A stretch of 64,000 nt of DNA from Acidimicrobiales bacterium (GCA_036262515.1 DATAIT010000079.1:1-64000), one strand, 5' to 3'; counted from the first letter of the stretch, positions 16,267 through 26,757 are shown. The notes: generated by a model from the sequence alone, not told the origin. Numbers and translations are program-made.

Positions 16267-17569
16267 TCCGGCAGGGCGCCCCGCCAGCGTGGACATCGCG
16301 AAGGGTTCCTTCCGAAGCACGACGAGTGGCCCGTTCGTCACCGGTCTCACCTGCCGCGAGTGTGGCCGCGCCTACCCGGCCGAGGCCCTGCACGTGTGCG
16401 AGTACTGCTTCGGGCCGCTCGAGGTCAGCTACGACTACGAGGCCATCGCCGCCAACGTCAGCCGCGACCGCATCGCCGCCGGTCCCACCAGCATGTGGCG
16501 CTACGCCGACCTCCTCCCCGCCGAGTCCAGCCATCCGGTGAGCCTGGGCGCCGGGTTCACACCGCTCGTGCGGGCCGACCGCCTGGCCGCCGAGCTGGGG
16601 CTCGGGGAGCTGTGGGTGAAGAACGACACGCTCAACCCCACGGGGTCGTTCAAGGACCGGGTGGTGTCGGTCGCGCTGACCAAGGCCCGCGAGCTCGGGT
16701 TCAAGGTGGCGGCGTGCGCCTCCACCGGCAACCTGGCCAACTCCGTGGCCGCCCACGCCGCCCGCGCCGGCATGGAGTCGATCGTCTTCATACCGCACGA
16801 CCTCGAAGAGGCCAAGGTCGTCACCACCGCCATCTACGGCGGCCGGCTGGTGGCCGTCGAGGGCAACTACGACGACGTCAACCGCCTCTGCGCCGAGTTG
16901 GCCGGCGAGCACCCCACCTGGGCCTTCGTCAACGTCAACATCCGCACCTACTACGCCGAGGGCTCCAAGACCCTCGCCTTCGAGGTGGCCGAGCAGCTCG
17001 GGTGGTCGGCGCCCGACCACGTCGTGGTGCCGATCGCCTCCGGCAGCCAGCTGGTCAAGGTGCACAAGGGGTTCAACGAGCTGCACAAGGTGGGGCTGAT
17101 CGACGAGGAGCCGCACGTGCGGGTGTCGGGGGCGCAGGCGGCGGGTTGCTCGCCGGTGGCCACCGCCTTCACGGAGAAGAGCGACCTCATCCGCCCGCAG
17201 AAGCCGAGGACCATCGCCAAGTCGTTGGCCATCGGGAACCCGGCCGACGGCTGGTACGCGCTCGACGTGATCCGCTCCACCGGCGGCGGTGTGGGCTCGG
17301 TGACCGACGACGAGATCGTGGAGGGCATCCGGCTGCTGGCCCGGACCGAGGGGATCTTCGCCGAGACGGCGGGCGGCGTCACGATCGCCACGCTGGCCAA
17401 GCTGGCCTCGTCCGGCGTGGTGCGGCCCGACGAGCGGGTCGTGGCCTACGTCACCGGGCTCGGCCTCAAGACGATCGACGCCGTCAGCCCCCACGTCGGG
17501 CCGACCGTTACGATTCGGCCGAGCATGGAGGCGTTTGCGGCCTTCATGGAGACGGAGAGCGGGCGATGA
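16241..17569 (+). CDS. thrC: Threonine synthase-like PLP enzyme
   Basis: A fold-type II PLP enzyme that by homology converts O-phosphohomoserine to threonine. After about 30 residues comes a zinc ribbon (CREC near residue 36, CEYC near 53), then substrate/PLP motifs: the Schiff-base Lys in PTGSFKDR, the phosphate-binding STGNLANSVA, and GGVTIATLAKL. The length is about 442 residues. ATG 16241 has AGGA 10 nt upstream; GTG 16220 is an alternative. The SAM riboswitch leader and the overlapping sulfur-carrier gene (ATGA) are unusual for a plain threonine synthase and point to sulfur or methionine metabolism. The same thrC-MoaD adjacency near groEL is, from memory, conserved in Streptomyces. Confidence 0.88.
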   Translation: MLEHHSTGSPAGRPASVDIAKGSFRSTTSGPFVTGLTCRECGRAYPAEALHVCEYCFGPLEVSYDYEAIAANVSRDRIAAGPTSMWRYADLLPAESSHPVSLGAGFTPLVRADRLAAELGLGELWVKNDTLNPTGSFKDRVVSVALTKARELGFKVAACASTGNLANSVAAHAARAGMESIVFIPHDLEEAKVVTTAIYGGRLVAVEGNYDDVNRLCAELAGEHPTWAFVNVNIRTYYAEGSKTLAFEVAEQLGWSAPDHVVVPIASGSQLVKVHKGFNELHKVGLIDEEPHVRVSGAQAAGCSPVATAFTEKSDLIRPQKPRTIAKSLAIGNPADGWYALDVIRSTGGGVGSVTDDEIVEGIRLLARTEGIFAETAGGVTIATLAKLASSGVVRPDERVVAYVTGLGLKTIDAVSPHVGPTVTIRPSMEAFAAFMETESGR

Positions 17570-17844
17570 GCGTCACCGTACGGATCCCCACGCAGCTGCG
17601 CACCCTCACCGGCGGCGCCGGCGACGTGAGCCTCGACGGCGCCACGGTGGGCGAGCTGCTCAGCGCCCTCGACGCCGCCCACCCGGGCTTCGGCGAACGC
17701 CTCTTCGACGACGACAAGAAGCTGCGCCGCTTCGTCAACGTGTTCGTGGCGGACGAGGACGTCAGGTTCCTCCAGGGCCTCGACACGCCCGTTTCCCCAG
17801 GTCAGACGGTATCCATCGTGCCGGCGGTGGCCGGCGGCATCTGA
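17566..17844 (+). CDS. CysO/MoaD/ThiS-type sulfur carrier protein
   Basis: A 92-residue beta-grasp protein closely resembling mycobacterial CysO in its pattern (VTVRIPTQLRTLTGG, RFVNVFVADEDVRFLQGLDT, VSIVPAVAGG). The C-terminus reads Gly-Gly-Ile, so one residue would have to be trimmed to expose the diglycine that is activated to a thiocarboxylate. Extended tails removed by a JAMM peptidase are known for such carriers. It overlaps the threonine-synthase-like gene by 4 bp (ATGA), so the two are translated together and the carrier probably feeds sulfur to that enzyme. No activating E1-like enzyme or peptidase is in the window. Confidence 0.85.
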   Translation: MSVTVRIPTQLRTLTGGAGDVSLDGATVGELLSALDAAHPGFGERLFDDDKKLRRFVNVFVADEDVRFLQGLDTPVSPGQTVSIVPAVAGGI

Positions 17845-17898
17845 ACGAGCGGCGCCCGCCATGCTCAACTGGGGGGGCCACTGTGCCGATAGCCGAGC

Positions 17899-18369
17899 AT
17901 GGCCGAGGTGCTGATCGTCGACGACGACGACGACATCCGGGCGATCCTGGCGTTCACGCTGGAGGACGCCGGGTTCGACGTCCGTGAGGCCGCGGACGGG
18001 AACCAGGCCGTGGCCGCCCTCGAGGCCCGGGCGCCGGACTGCCTCGTGCTCGACGTGATGATGCCGGGCTTCGACGGTTTCGGCGTACTGCGCACCCGCC
18101 GCCAGTCGAACCTGGCACCCGACGCCCGCGTGATCCTGCTCACGGCCAGGACGGCCGAGCGCGACTTCGTGCGGGGATGGGAGCTCGGCGCCGACGAGTA
18201 CCTCACCAAGCCCTTTGATCCCGACGAGCTCGTGGTCACCGTGCGCAAGCTGCTGAAGAGCTCGGCATCGCAGCTCACCGAGCGCCGCGAGTCCGAGTTG
18301 AAGAAGGCGGAGCTGCTCGAGCGCCTGGAGTCGGCCTTCAACAGGCCCGGCGTCAGCCCCCTCTCCTAG
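17899..18369 (+). CDS. Response regulator, receiver domain with helical tail
   Basis: The first 120 residues are a CheY-like receiver: acidic pocket VDDDDD near the N-terminus, phospho-acceptor Asp in CLVLDVMMPG (about residue 52), Thr in ILLTAR and Lys in LTKPFDPDEL. No DNA-binding output domain follows, only a charged 35-residue helix (ERRESELKKAELLERLESAF) that may form a coiled coil. It therefore probably acts by protein contact. No histidine kinase is adjacent. It lies between the sulfur-carrier gene and groEL. Confidence 0.88.
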   Translation: MAEVLIVDDDDDIRAILAFTLEDAGFDVREAADGNQAVAALEARAPDCLVLDVMMPGFDGFGVLRTRRQSNLAPDARVILLTARTAERDFVRGWELGADEYLTKPFDPDELVVTVRKLLKSSASQLTERRESELKKAELLERLESAFNRPGVSPLS

Positions 18370-18445
18370 CTCGGCTCCCGGGGTCTGCAGGCCGCTCGGG
18401 CGCCGCCGGAACCGGTCCGCCGGAGCTCGGGAAGTCCCCCTCCCG

Positions 18446-18472
18446 TTGGCACTCGCTTGCGTTGAGTGCCAG
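18446..18472 (+). promoter_or_regulatory. CIRCE element 1 (HrcA operator)
   Basis: TTGGCACTC and GAGTGCCAG flank a 9-nt spacer, with 8 of 9 arm positions pairing. This is the HrcA-binding CIRCE layout, about 80 nt before groEL. Confidence 0.75.
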
Positions 18473-18484
18473 CCCGTCGTAGCA

Positions 18485-20186
<1,702 letters not shown>

Positions 20187-20214
20187 GCCGTCCCCACGCC
20201 ACAGAAACGCAGCG

Positions 20215-20243
20215 AACGGCCCTGGTCCCCGACCAGGGCCGTT
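20215..20243 (+). terminator. groEL terminator hairpin
   Basis: A perfect 13-bp stem (AACGGCCCTGGTC with GACCAGGGCCGTT) and a 3-nt loop starts 28 nt after the groEL stop. Confidence 0.75.
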
Positions 20244-20357
20244 CCGCGGCACGCCTCGCGCCGACACCCGGACCCGGCGCCTCTGTCCCTCCGCCGCCGC
20301 CCCCCGCTGGCGCCCGCTCCGCCCCCCGGCCGCCGCCAGCTGGCGCCGACACCCGGA

Positions 20358-20402
20358 AGATGCGCTGAAAACATCCGGATTCCGGATGAAATCAGCGCAT
20401 CT
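20358..20402. repeat. 45-nt compound palindrome at the groEL/DUF559 junction
   Basis: Outer arms AGATGCGCTGA/TCAGCGCATCT (11 bp) enclose a symmetric AAA/AAA internal loop and inner arms CATCCGGA/TCCGGATG (8 bp) around a single T. It overlaps the stop codon of the minus-strand gene. It could act as a terminator in both directions. The 20244-20357 stretch before it holds only GC-rich sequence with a repeated GCGCCGACACCCGGA. Confidence 0.7.
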
Positions 20403-21390
20403 ACCCGGCGGCGGCGACTGCCACGTGGTGCGACACCACCTGGCAGACCCAGTCCGGGCTCCGCGTGAGATCCGCACACACGAATCGGACGACCCGCCAG
20501 CCCCGCAGGCCGGCCTCGATGTCGCGCCGACGGTCGCGCTCGAAGTCCTCGACCTGCGTATGCCAGCGCCGCCCGTCGACTTCCACGATGAGGCGAGCCT
20601 GCGGGTAGGCGGCGTCGACCCGGCCGTCGAGGGAGAGGGCAGGAAGGGGATGCTGCCGCTCGGGCGGAGGTAGCCCACCGGCGTGCAGGACCCTGAAGAG
20701 GAGCGCCTCGAGCTCGCTGGCGGGAGGCACGTGACCCGGGCCGAGGCCATCGATGATCGACGCGAGCACCCCCGTCCCTGTTCGCTTCGCCCGGCGACCC
20801 GCCGCGACCTGTTCGCCGAACGGGCCGAGTCACAGCCGGCCGTCGGTCAACAGGTGGTGGATCACCGACGCCAATTGCGGAGCTCCAGTCACGCCGGCCA
20901 GGTCGACGAGTGTCCGCTCGATCGTCGTCACGGGGAGGTGGTCCATCCGTCGCACCGCCGTGGGGGGCAGTGCGCTCTGGTGAACCCGCCAGCGCCCGCC
21001 GCGCCCGCGATGGCGTGGCACCGTGATCTCCGGCGCACCGGGTCGCATCCCGGCGAAGCCATGGAGCACCGCCGCCGCCCGGTGGGAGATCACCGACTCG
21101 GGGCCGAGGTCGAGGTGCGCAACCATCAGGCGTCGATGCCAGGTGTGCACACCCCCAACCAGGCCGTAGACGCCTGGCGCCTCCGCCGTCCAGGTGGCGC
21201 TGGCCAGTCGACGTTGGATCAGGGACCCGGTGGCGCCGACCGCCAGGGCCTGTTGGCGGGCGAACACGCCGTGCTGGCCACTGGCCAGCCGGGCGATGGC
21301 TGCATCCACGTTCCGTGCCGTCACGCGCCGCATCCTTGCGCCCGCCTGTGACACCGTCGGAGCCTCACCCTTTCGCCGGGGCCCGGCCAC
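20401..21390 (-). pseudogene. AbiEi-like/DUF559 protein gene interrupted by an in-frame stop
   Basis: Two open stretches lie in the same minus-strand frame, 20830-21390 (186 codons) and 20401-20769, separated by a single TGA (20830-20832 on the plus strand as TCA). Read through, they make one protein: an N-terminal winged-helix AbiEi-antitoxin-like domain (GVFARQQALAVGATGSLIQRR) and a C-terminal DUF559 domain of the Vsr-endonuclease fold (IVEVDGRRWH, then RDIEAGLRGWRVVRF). The intervening residues still fit the family (TGTGVLASII). So this is a nonsense-interrupted gene, a sequencing error, or two separately expressed parts. Such orphan AbiEi/DUF559 proteins are frequent in actinobacteria and their function is unclear. 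Confidence 0.75.
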
Positions 21391-21445
21391 CTGACGCTTG
21401 CCGTCGGAGAGGTGCTGGATGCATCGGCGTCCCGATGCATCTGCC

Positions 21446-23338
21446 TCAGGAGCTGCGCCGGAGCCGGCGCCGGGTGCGGGCGCTGTCGTCAGGCGGATGG
21501 GGGGCGGGGCCGCCGGTGGTGGCGGCCGCCGCGGCGGCGGCCCCGCCGAGGCGGCGGGTGGTGCCCGGGCCGGCGACGAGAGTGGCGGCGAGGCCGCTCG
21601 CCACGCCCATGAGGAGGAGCCAGGCGAGCACGCCGAGCGTCACCTTCGACGCTGGGGCGGGCACCGAGGCCGCCGCAGCGGTACTCGAGTGGTCGCTCAC
21701 CACGGCCCCGGCGCCTGCTGCGACCCCGTCGGCGGCTCTCCCGGTGGCATCGGCCGGGAGCTCCGGCGCCCCCGGGAGCCCCTGGACCGGACCGCCATCG
21801 GTGGGCGGCGGCGGGGGAGCGCTCGCCGCCTCGCCCATGCGGACGGTGAAGAGGGTGGAGCGGAGGCTGAAGGCATGGTCGAACTCGATGCCGCTCACCG
21901 TGCGGGCCGTGCCCGCCCCTTCGACGGTGACCTGGACGACGCGGCCGGACGGGCCGGTCTGCGTCCGCACGGCGGTGACCCTCCCCCGGAAACCGACCCT
22001 GGCGGCGACGTCGCGCAGCGAGACCGTGACCGTCCAGGGCGCAGGGTCGCTGGTGGTGTACGCGGCAGCCCGGAGGTAGGGGTAGCCGGCGCTCGGGGTG
22101 CCGAAGCCCTCCTCGGTGGTCGCCGAGAAGCCACCCCCGTTGGCCGAGTACACGGCCGAGACCAGCGACCTGCGGTAGGTCAGCACCTGGCCGCGACTGG
22201 CCGCCACCGCCTTGTCCATCGCCGCGTACTCGGCTTGGGCGCCGAGGTACACCTGGCACTGCTGGGTATCGCACAGCTCGCCGCCGCCGGCGACGGCCCG
22301 GAGGGCGTACGTGCGGGCGGCGATGGCTTGGGCCCGCAGCGATGCCGCCGGCCAGGAGGGGTTGCGGACCTCGCCCATGCCGCGCAGGTACTGCTCCACG
22401 TCGACGTGGTTGACGAGCCGCAACGGGCCGCCGCCCACCGCCTGGAGGACCCCCCGGTACCGCGCGCCGCGCTCGGCCACCTCGATTGTGCCGCCGCCGT
22501 TCGGGACGGCCCACAGGGACCGGCCCGACGCCGCCCGCCCCGGAACCGTCGCCGGCGGGGCCGTGGTGGCCGCGGGTGCAGTCGTGGTGGTCAGCAGCGG
22601 GACGGTCGGAACGGGGAGGAGGGGGAGCGACGGAAGGGGGAGCAAGGGCTTGCCGGGAGCGGGCAGCAGGCCGAGCCCGGGCGCGGTGGTCGTGGTGGTG
22701 GGAGCCGTCGCAGGCGGCTCCTGCGCCGCCGCCTGCACTGACGCCGACCCTCCGCCCGCCGCCGCCAACGACGCTGCGCCGGACCCTCCGCCCGCCGCCG
22801 CGCCCTGCACTGACCCCGACCCTCCGCCCGCCGCCGCTCCACCGGCCGCCGCCGCTCCACCGGACGCCGCCGCCAACGATCCCGGGCCGCCGGACGTCCC
22901 TGCCGCGGGAGCGGCGGCCAGGCCTCCGGCGGCCACCTCGACGACGAACTGGCGGCCGTCCCAGCGCAGGCGGGCCTGGCCGCCCGGCACGATGCGGAGC
23001 GGGAAGCCGGCCGACTGGCCGCCCTCCCGCGCATCGCGCACCTCGCCTCCGCTCGGGAAGCGCACGGTGGCACTGTTGGCCGGCGCCGTGAGCACCGACA
23101 CCCGGACCTCGCCGCCGGCCCGGCCGATCGTCGCCCCGGGATAGAACTGGCTCAGGATCTGGTTCGTGCTGGAGCCGGCCTTGCCCATGGCGAGGGCGCC
23201 GTCCTGGGCCATCCCCACCCCGTGGCCGTGCCCGCGACCGTCGATGACGAGCACCGGGACGGCAGCGGCGGCGACCGGCGCGGCCCGCACCAGGCCGACC
23301 AGCACGACGATGACGAGGGCCCGGCGCACGGCCGGCAT
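21446..23338 (-). CDS. Secreted SpoIID/LytB-domain protein
   Basis: SpoIID/LytB proteins are lytic transglycosylases or their activators acting on peptidoglycan. ATG 23338 begins a signal peptide (RALVIVVLVGLVRAAPVAAA) and has GGGAG just upstream. The mature N-terminus carries GRGHGHGVGMAQDGALAMG and ILSQFYPG, the conserved SpoIID block. A 100-residue Ala/Gly/Ser then Pro/Thr linker follows (imperfect tandem repeats), and the catalytic-like domain with VDVEQYLRGMGEV, AQAIAARTYAL and SANGGGFSATTEEGFG. A membrane helix and an Ala-rich tail end the 630-residue protein, so it may be membrane-anchored at the C-terminus. It is divergent from the lipoprotein gene at 23411. Confidence 0.85.
   Translation of the reverse strand: MPAVRRALVIVVLVGLVRAAPVAAAAVPVLVIDGRGHGHGVGMAQDGALAMGKAGSSTNQILSQFYPGATIGRAGGEVRVSVLTAPANSATVRFPSGGEVRDAREGGQSAGFPLRIVPGGQARLRWDGRQFVVEVAAGGLAAAPAAGTSGGPGSLAAASGGAAAAGGAAAGGGSGSVQGAAAGGGSGAASLAAAGGGSASVQAAAQEPPATAPTTTTTAPGLGLLPAPGKPLLPLPSLPLLPVPTVPLLTTTTAPAATTAPPATVPGRAASGRSLWAVPNGGGTIEVAERGARYRGVLQAVGGGPLRLVNHVDVEQYLRGMGEVRNPSWPAASLRAQAIAARTYALRAVAGGGELCDTQQCQVYLGAQAEYAAMDKAVAASRGQVLTYRRSLVSAVYSANGGGFSATTEEGFGTPSAGYPYLRAAAYTTSDPAPWTVTVSLRDVAARVGFRGRVTAVRTQTGPSGRVVQVTVEGAGTARTVSGIEFDHAFSLRSTLFTVRMGEAASAPPPPPTDGGPVQGLPGAPELPADATGRAADGVAAGAGAVVSDHSSTAAAASVPAPASKVTLGVLAWLLLMGVASGLAATLVAGPGTTRRLGGAAAAAAATTGGPAPHPPDDSARTRRRLRRSS
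22735..22880. repeat. Imperfect tandem repeats in the SpoIID linker
   Basis: A unit around GACCCTCCGCCCGCCGCCGC recurs three times, followed by shorter CGCCGCTCCACCGG repeats. In the minus-strand protein it encodes Ala/Gly/Ser stretches. Slippage-prone low complexity, not CRISPR. Confidence 0.7.
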
Positions 23339-23398
23339 TCTCCCGCGGCGGTTCCTTGCCCGGAAATCGCGCGAGGAACCGAGCGCCCGGGCCGCAGG

Positions 23399-23404
23399 TA
23401 CCCT
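23399..23404 (+). promoter_or_regulatory. -10 hexamer for leaderless lipoprotein gene
   Basis: TACCCT lies 6 nt before GTG 23411, within the 72-nt gap shared with the divergent SpoIID gene. Confidence 0.4.
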
Positions 23405-23410
23405 GGAGAC

Positions 23411-24067
23411 GTGGCACCTGGCCGCCGGCTCCGGCGCGTTGCGAACACGGTGGTGGCCGTCCTGGCCGCCTCGATCGCCCTCGCGGCCTGCGGCGCGCCG
23501 AAGTACCACTACGTGAAGAGCACGAGCAATCGCACCTTCATGCGCGTGCCGTCCGAGTGGAAGCTGTACGACGAGGACGAGCTGCTGGCCGCCAGCGACG
23601 ATTCCGCCGAATCGAAGGAGCAGTTCAAGAAGCTCACATGGTCGGTTGCCTTCGACGCGTCCCCCAAGCCGTCGCTCGACCACATTCTCAGCCAGACCAG
23701 CCACCCCAGCGGCCTGGTGCAGGTGCGCACCCTCCTGCCCGAGCAGCGCGACTCGTTCAAGCTGGCAGACCTACGGTCGCTGCTACTGCCGTTCGACCCC
23801 CTCTCGGAGGACGCCCAGACCCAGGGCGACGTGGAGGTGCTGGACCTGAAGGACGTGCGGCGCGACGGTGGGCTGCACGGCAGCGAGCTCCTCCTCAACC
23901 TCAAGTCGGCGGACGGCAAGCTGTTGAAGTGGCGCCAGATCGCGCTGATCGACGCGGCCGTGAGCAAGGTGCACGTCCTGGCCATCAGCTGTGACGACGC
24001 GTGCTACTCCGCCAACGAGGGCGTGATCGACACCGTCGTCGACTCGTGGAAAGTGAAGGAACGTTGA
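23411..24067 (+). CDS. Lipoprotein of unknown function
   Basis: The 218-residue protein starts with a basic segment, a hydrophobic core and lipobox LAAC (Cys near residue 25), so it should be lipid-anchored outside the membrane. The rest (KYHYVKSTSNRTFMRVPSEW, then alternating strands and helices) resembles the general PsbP/LpqN-type fold of small envelope lipoproteins, but I do not recognise the family. Two Cys (SCDDAC) near the C-terminus may form a disulfide. Its stop overlaps the TTG start of the FtsH-like gene (TTGA), so the two are one operon. Confidence 0.7.
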   Translation: MAPGRRLRRVANTVVAVLAASIALAACGAPKYHYVKSTSNRTFMRVPSEWKLYDEDELLAASDDSAESKEQFKKLTWSVAFDASPKPSLDHILSQTSHPSGLVQVRTLLPEQRDSFKLADLRSLLLPFDPLSEDAQTQGDVEVLDLKDVRRDGGLHGSELLLNLKSADGKLLKWRQIALIDAAVSKVHVLAISCDDACYSANEGVIDTVVDSWKVKER

Positions 24068-26757
24068 CCTCACACACAGACAACGCGAGCAGCGGGCTGG
24101 CCTGGCCGGACCACGACTCCGGTCCGGTCCCGCCTCCTTCCGACGAGGCCCGCAGGCGGGACGAGCGGGAGACCCGCAAGCCGCTGGGCACCTGGGACCG
24201 GGTGAAGTTCCTCGTCCTCATCGGCGGCGTGTGGCTCGTCCTGGTCTGGGCGGCCATGGCCGACGACCCCAACCTGCCGTTCGGCGACGCCGTGCGCACC
24301 CACGTCCGGTCGAACGCCTGGCTCCTCGTGCTGTTCGGGTTGGAGGTCCTCCGCCAGCTCCATTACCTGATCAGCGAGCGGTCGGTCGGGTACCACCGGT
24401 GGTGGACCAACCGCTTCGCGGCTGCCGAGCGCCGCACCGGGAAGATGAACGACTGGACGCGCTACCGCATGGGTCGCGCCTTCAAGTTCCTCCTCGTGCT
24501 CGTGCTGGCCGCGGTCGTGCTCGGCAAGGCGTACGACGTCTCACCCGTGCAGGGCCTGTTCCGCCTGCCCACGGCGATCTGGGGCGCCATGCCGATGATC
24601 GTCCAGGTCATGTTCTTCATGTTCCTGGCCGTGATCCAGTTCGTCGCCATCTTCTGGTTCCTCTCACGCGGCGGCGTGGAGACGTACTTCCCCGAGGACA
24701 TCAAGACCCGCTTCAGCGACGTGTGGGGCCAGGACCCGGTGGTCGAGCGGGTCAAGGAGAACATGCTGTTCCTCGAGAACCCGGAGTCGATCGAGGAGAA
24801 GGGCGGCTACGTCCCCGGCGGCATCCTGTTGTGGGGTCCTCCGGGCACCGGCAAGACGCTGATGGCCGAGGCGGTGGCGGGCGAGACCGGCAAGCCGTAC
24901 GTGTTCGTGGATCCGGGCGCCTTCACCAACATGTTCATGGGCGTCGGCATCCTCAAGGTGAAGTCGCTGTTCCGCAAGCTGCGCAAGCTGGCCGTGCGCT
25001 ACGGCGGCGTGATCGCCTTCTTCGACGAGGCCGACTCCCTCGGCAACCGCGGCGCAGGCGTGTCCGCCGGCTTCCGCTCGCCGGCCGAGGCCCACCAGTG
25101 GGAGCGGCTCACGTCCTGCAACGGGCTGAACTACACGTCGCCCGCCACCGCCTCGATGGTCGTGCGGGCCGGCATGGCCTCGGGCCTGGCCGCCGACGAG
25201 CATCCCGGGCTGGTGTCCCGCTTCGTCATGGGCGCCGGCATGGGCGGCGGCGGAATGGGGACGCTCCAGGCCCTGCTGTCGGAACTGTCGGGCCTGAAGA
25301 AGCCGCGGGGCTTCGTGAACCGGGTCGTGCGCCGCAGCCTCGGCCTGCGGCCCAAGCCGCCGCCCAAGTACCGGCTGATGATCATGATGGCCACCAACAT
25401 GCCGCAGGCTCTCGACGAGGCCCTCCTGCGGCCCGGACGCGTCGACCGCATCTACAAGGTCGGGTATCCGTCGAAGGAGGGGCGCAAGCGAACCTACGAG
25501 GGGTACTTCGCCAAGGTGGCCCACGAGCTCACCGACGCCGACCTCGAGAAGCTGTCGGTCATGACCCCCTACGCCACGGGCGCCAAGATCAAGGACATGG
25601 TGAACGAGTCGCTCATCGTCGCCATCCGCGACGGGCGCAGCAGCATCACGTGGGGCGACGTCATGCGGGCCAAGCAGCTGAAAGACCTCGGGCCGCCTGA
25701 GGACGTGGAGTACATCGAGCGCGAGCGCCATGCCGTGGCCGTGCACGAGGCCTGCCATGCCGTCGCCGCCGTGAAGGTTCGCCGCCACCTCACCATCGAC
25801 ATCGCCACCATCGAGAAGGGCGGCACCTACCTCGGCATGGTCGCGTCCATCCCGCCGGAGGACCAGTTCACGCGGTGGCGCTCGGAGTACGAGGCCGACA
25901 TCATCGTGAGCCTGGCGTCTCTCGCCGGTGAGCGCATCTTCTTCGGCGGCGACAACTCCTCGGGCGTGTCGGGGGACCTCGACAGCGCCACCCGGGTGGC
26001 CACCATGATGGAGGGCTACTGGGGGATGGGGTCCACGGTCGCGTCCCACGGCGTCACCCACGAGGTCGGCATCGGCGGCGGCGGCCGGCCCGGTTCCGGC
26101 GAGGGCAAGGACGGCAAGGACCGCGAGAAGGAGCTGCTCGAGAGCGGCCTGGGCCAGCGCATCGAAGAGAAGCTGGCCGATCTGCTCCACCGGGCCGAGC
26201 GGCTGCTCAGGGAGAACCGCCAGCTGGTACTGGCCGTTGCCCACGCCCTCGAGTCGAACAGGACGCTCACCGGCGAGGACGTCGTCGCCATCGTGGAGGG
26301 GCGGCAGGGCCCGCTGCTCGACGGGCGGCCCTACCACACGCCCGAGTTCCTGGAGCTGGCCGAGCAGTACCACAACGCCGCGGTGTCGGCCCACCAGGGC
26401 CACGGCGACGTGCTGCTGCCGTTGCCGCGCTGGTCGGCCAACGGCTCGAACGGCAGCGGGTCCAACGGCCACAACGGCCATCACGCCTTCCAGCCGCCGC
26501 CCGCGCGGACCGCCGTCGACGCCGAGGCCGAGGAGGTGCGCGTCCCCGACGCACCGGTCGACGAGGCCCACGCAGCGGAGAGCACGGCCGACGACGGTGC
26601 GCCGGCCGGTGACGGACCGGTCGCCGGTGAGGGCGGTCCGGTCGAGACTGTCGCGACCGGCGATGCTGATCCGGCCGAGGCGGCGTCCGACGGGGCGGAC
26701 GACGCCGCTCCTGCGCCCGAGCCCCCCCGGCGCCGGCCGCGCCGGCCCCGTGACTGA
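24064..26757 (+). CDS. FtsH-like membrane AAA+ metalloprotease with HEACH motif
   Basis: The 897-residue protein has a charged N-terminus, about four membrane helices before residue 210, and a AAA+ domain with Walker A GPPGTGKT near 260, Walker B FFDEAD near 321 and ALLRPGRVDR. About 115 residues separate Walker B from sensor 1 (MATN), roughly double the FtsH norm, with a Gly-rich inserted segment. The zinc site is HEACH at 561-565 instead of HEAGH, with the third-ligand Asp in SGDLDSATRV. A 130-residue Ala/Pro/acidic tail follows. It is a divergent FtsH relative, probably a membrane protein quality-control protease. The stop overlaps the start of the haem gene chdC by 8 bp, and the operon begins with a lipoprotein gene. 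Confidence 0.85.
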   Translation: MTSHTDNASSGLAWPDHDSGPVPPPSDEARRRDERETRKPLGTWDRVKFLVLIGGVWLVLVWAAMADDPNLPFGDAVRTHVRSNAWLLVLFGLEVLRQLHYLISERSVGYHRWWTNRFAAAERRTGKMNDWTRYRMGRAFKFLLVLVLAAVVLGKAYDVSPVQGLFRLPTAIWGAMPMIVQVMFFMFLAVIQFVAIFWFLSRGGVETYFPEDIKTRFSDVWGQDPVVERVKENMLFLENPESIEEKGGYVPGGILLWGPPGTGKTLMAEAVAGETGKPYVFVDPGAFTNMFMGVGILKVKSLFRKLRKLAVRYGGVIAFFDEADSLGNRGAGVSAGFRSPAEAHQWERLTSCNGLNYTSPATASMVVRAGMASGLAADEHPGLVSRFVMGAGMGGGGMGTLQALLSELSGLKKPRGFVNRVVRRSLGLRPKPPPKYRLMIMMATNMPQALDEALLRPGRVDRIYKVGYPSKEGRKRTYEGYFAKVAHELTDADLEKLSVMTPYATGAKIKDMVNESLIVAIRDGRSSITWGDVMRAKQLKDLGPPEDVEYIERERHAVAVHEACHAVAAVKVRRHLTIDIATIEKGGTYLGMVASIPPEDQFTRWRSEYEADIIVSLASLAGERIFFGGDNSSGVSGDLDSATRVATMMEGYWGMGSTVASHGVTHEVGIGGGGRPGSGEGKDGKDREKELLESGLGQRIEEKLADLLHRAERLLRENRQLVLAVAHALESNRTLTGEDVVAIVEGRQGPLLDGRPYHTPEFLELAEQYHNAAVSAHQGHGDVLLPLPRWSANGSNGSGSNGHNGHHAFQPPPARTAVDAEAEEVRVPDAPVDEAHAAESTADDGAPAGDGPVAGEGGPVETVATGDADPAEAASDGADDAAPAPEPPRRRPRRPRD

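Noticed and set aside
15308-17494. Minus-strand open frame of about 730 codons opposite the AI-2E and threonine-synthase-like genes
   Set aside because: Its translation has no family features and it covers the SAM riboswitch antisense.
22735-22880. Regularly spaced repeats that look CRISPR-like
   Set aside because: The units are imperfect, adjacent and in frame inside the SpoIID protein, with no unique spacers or cas genes.
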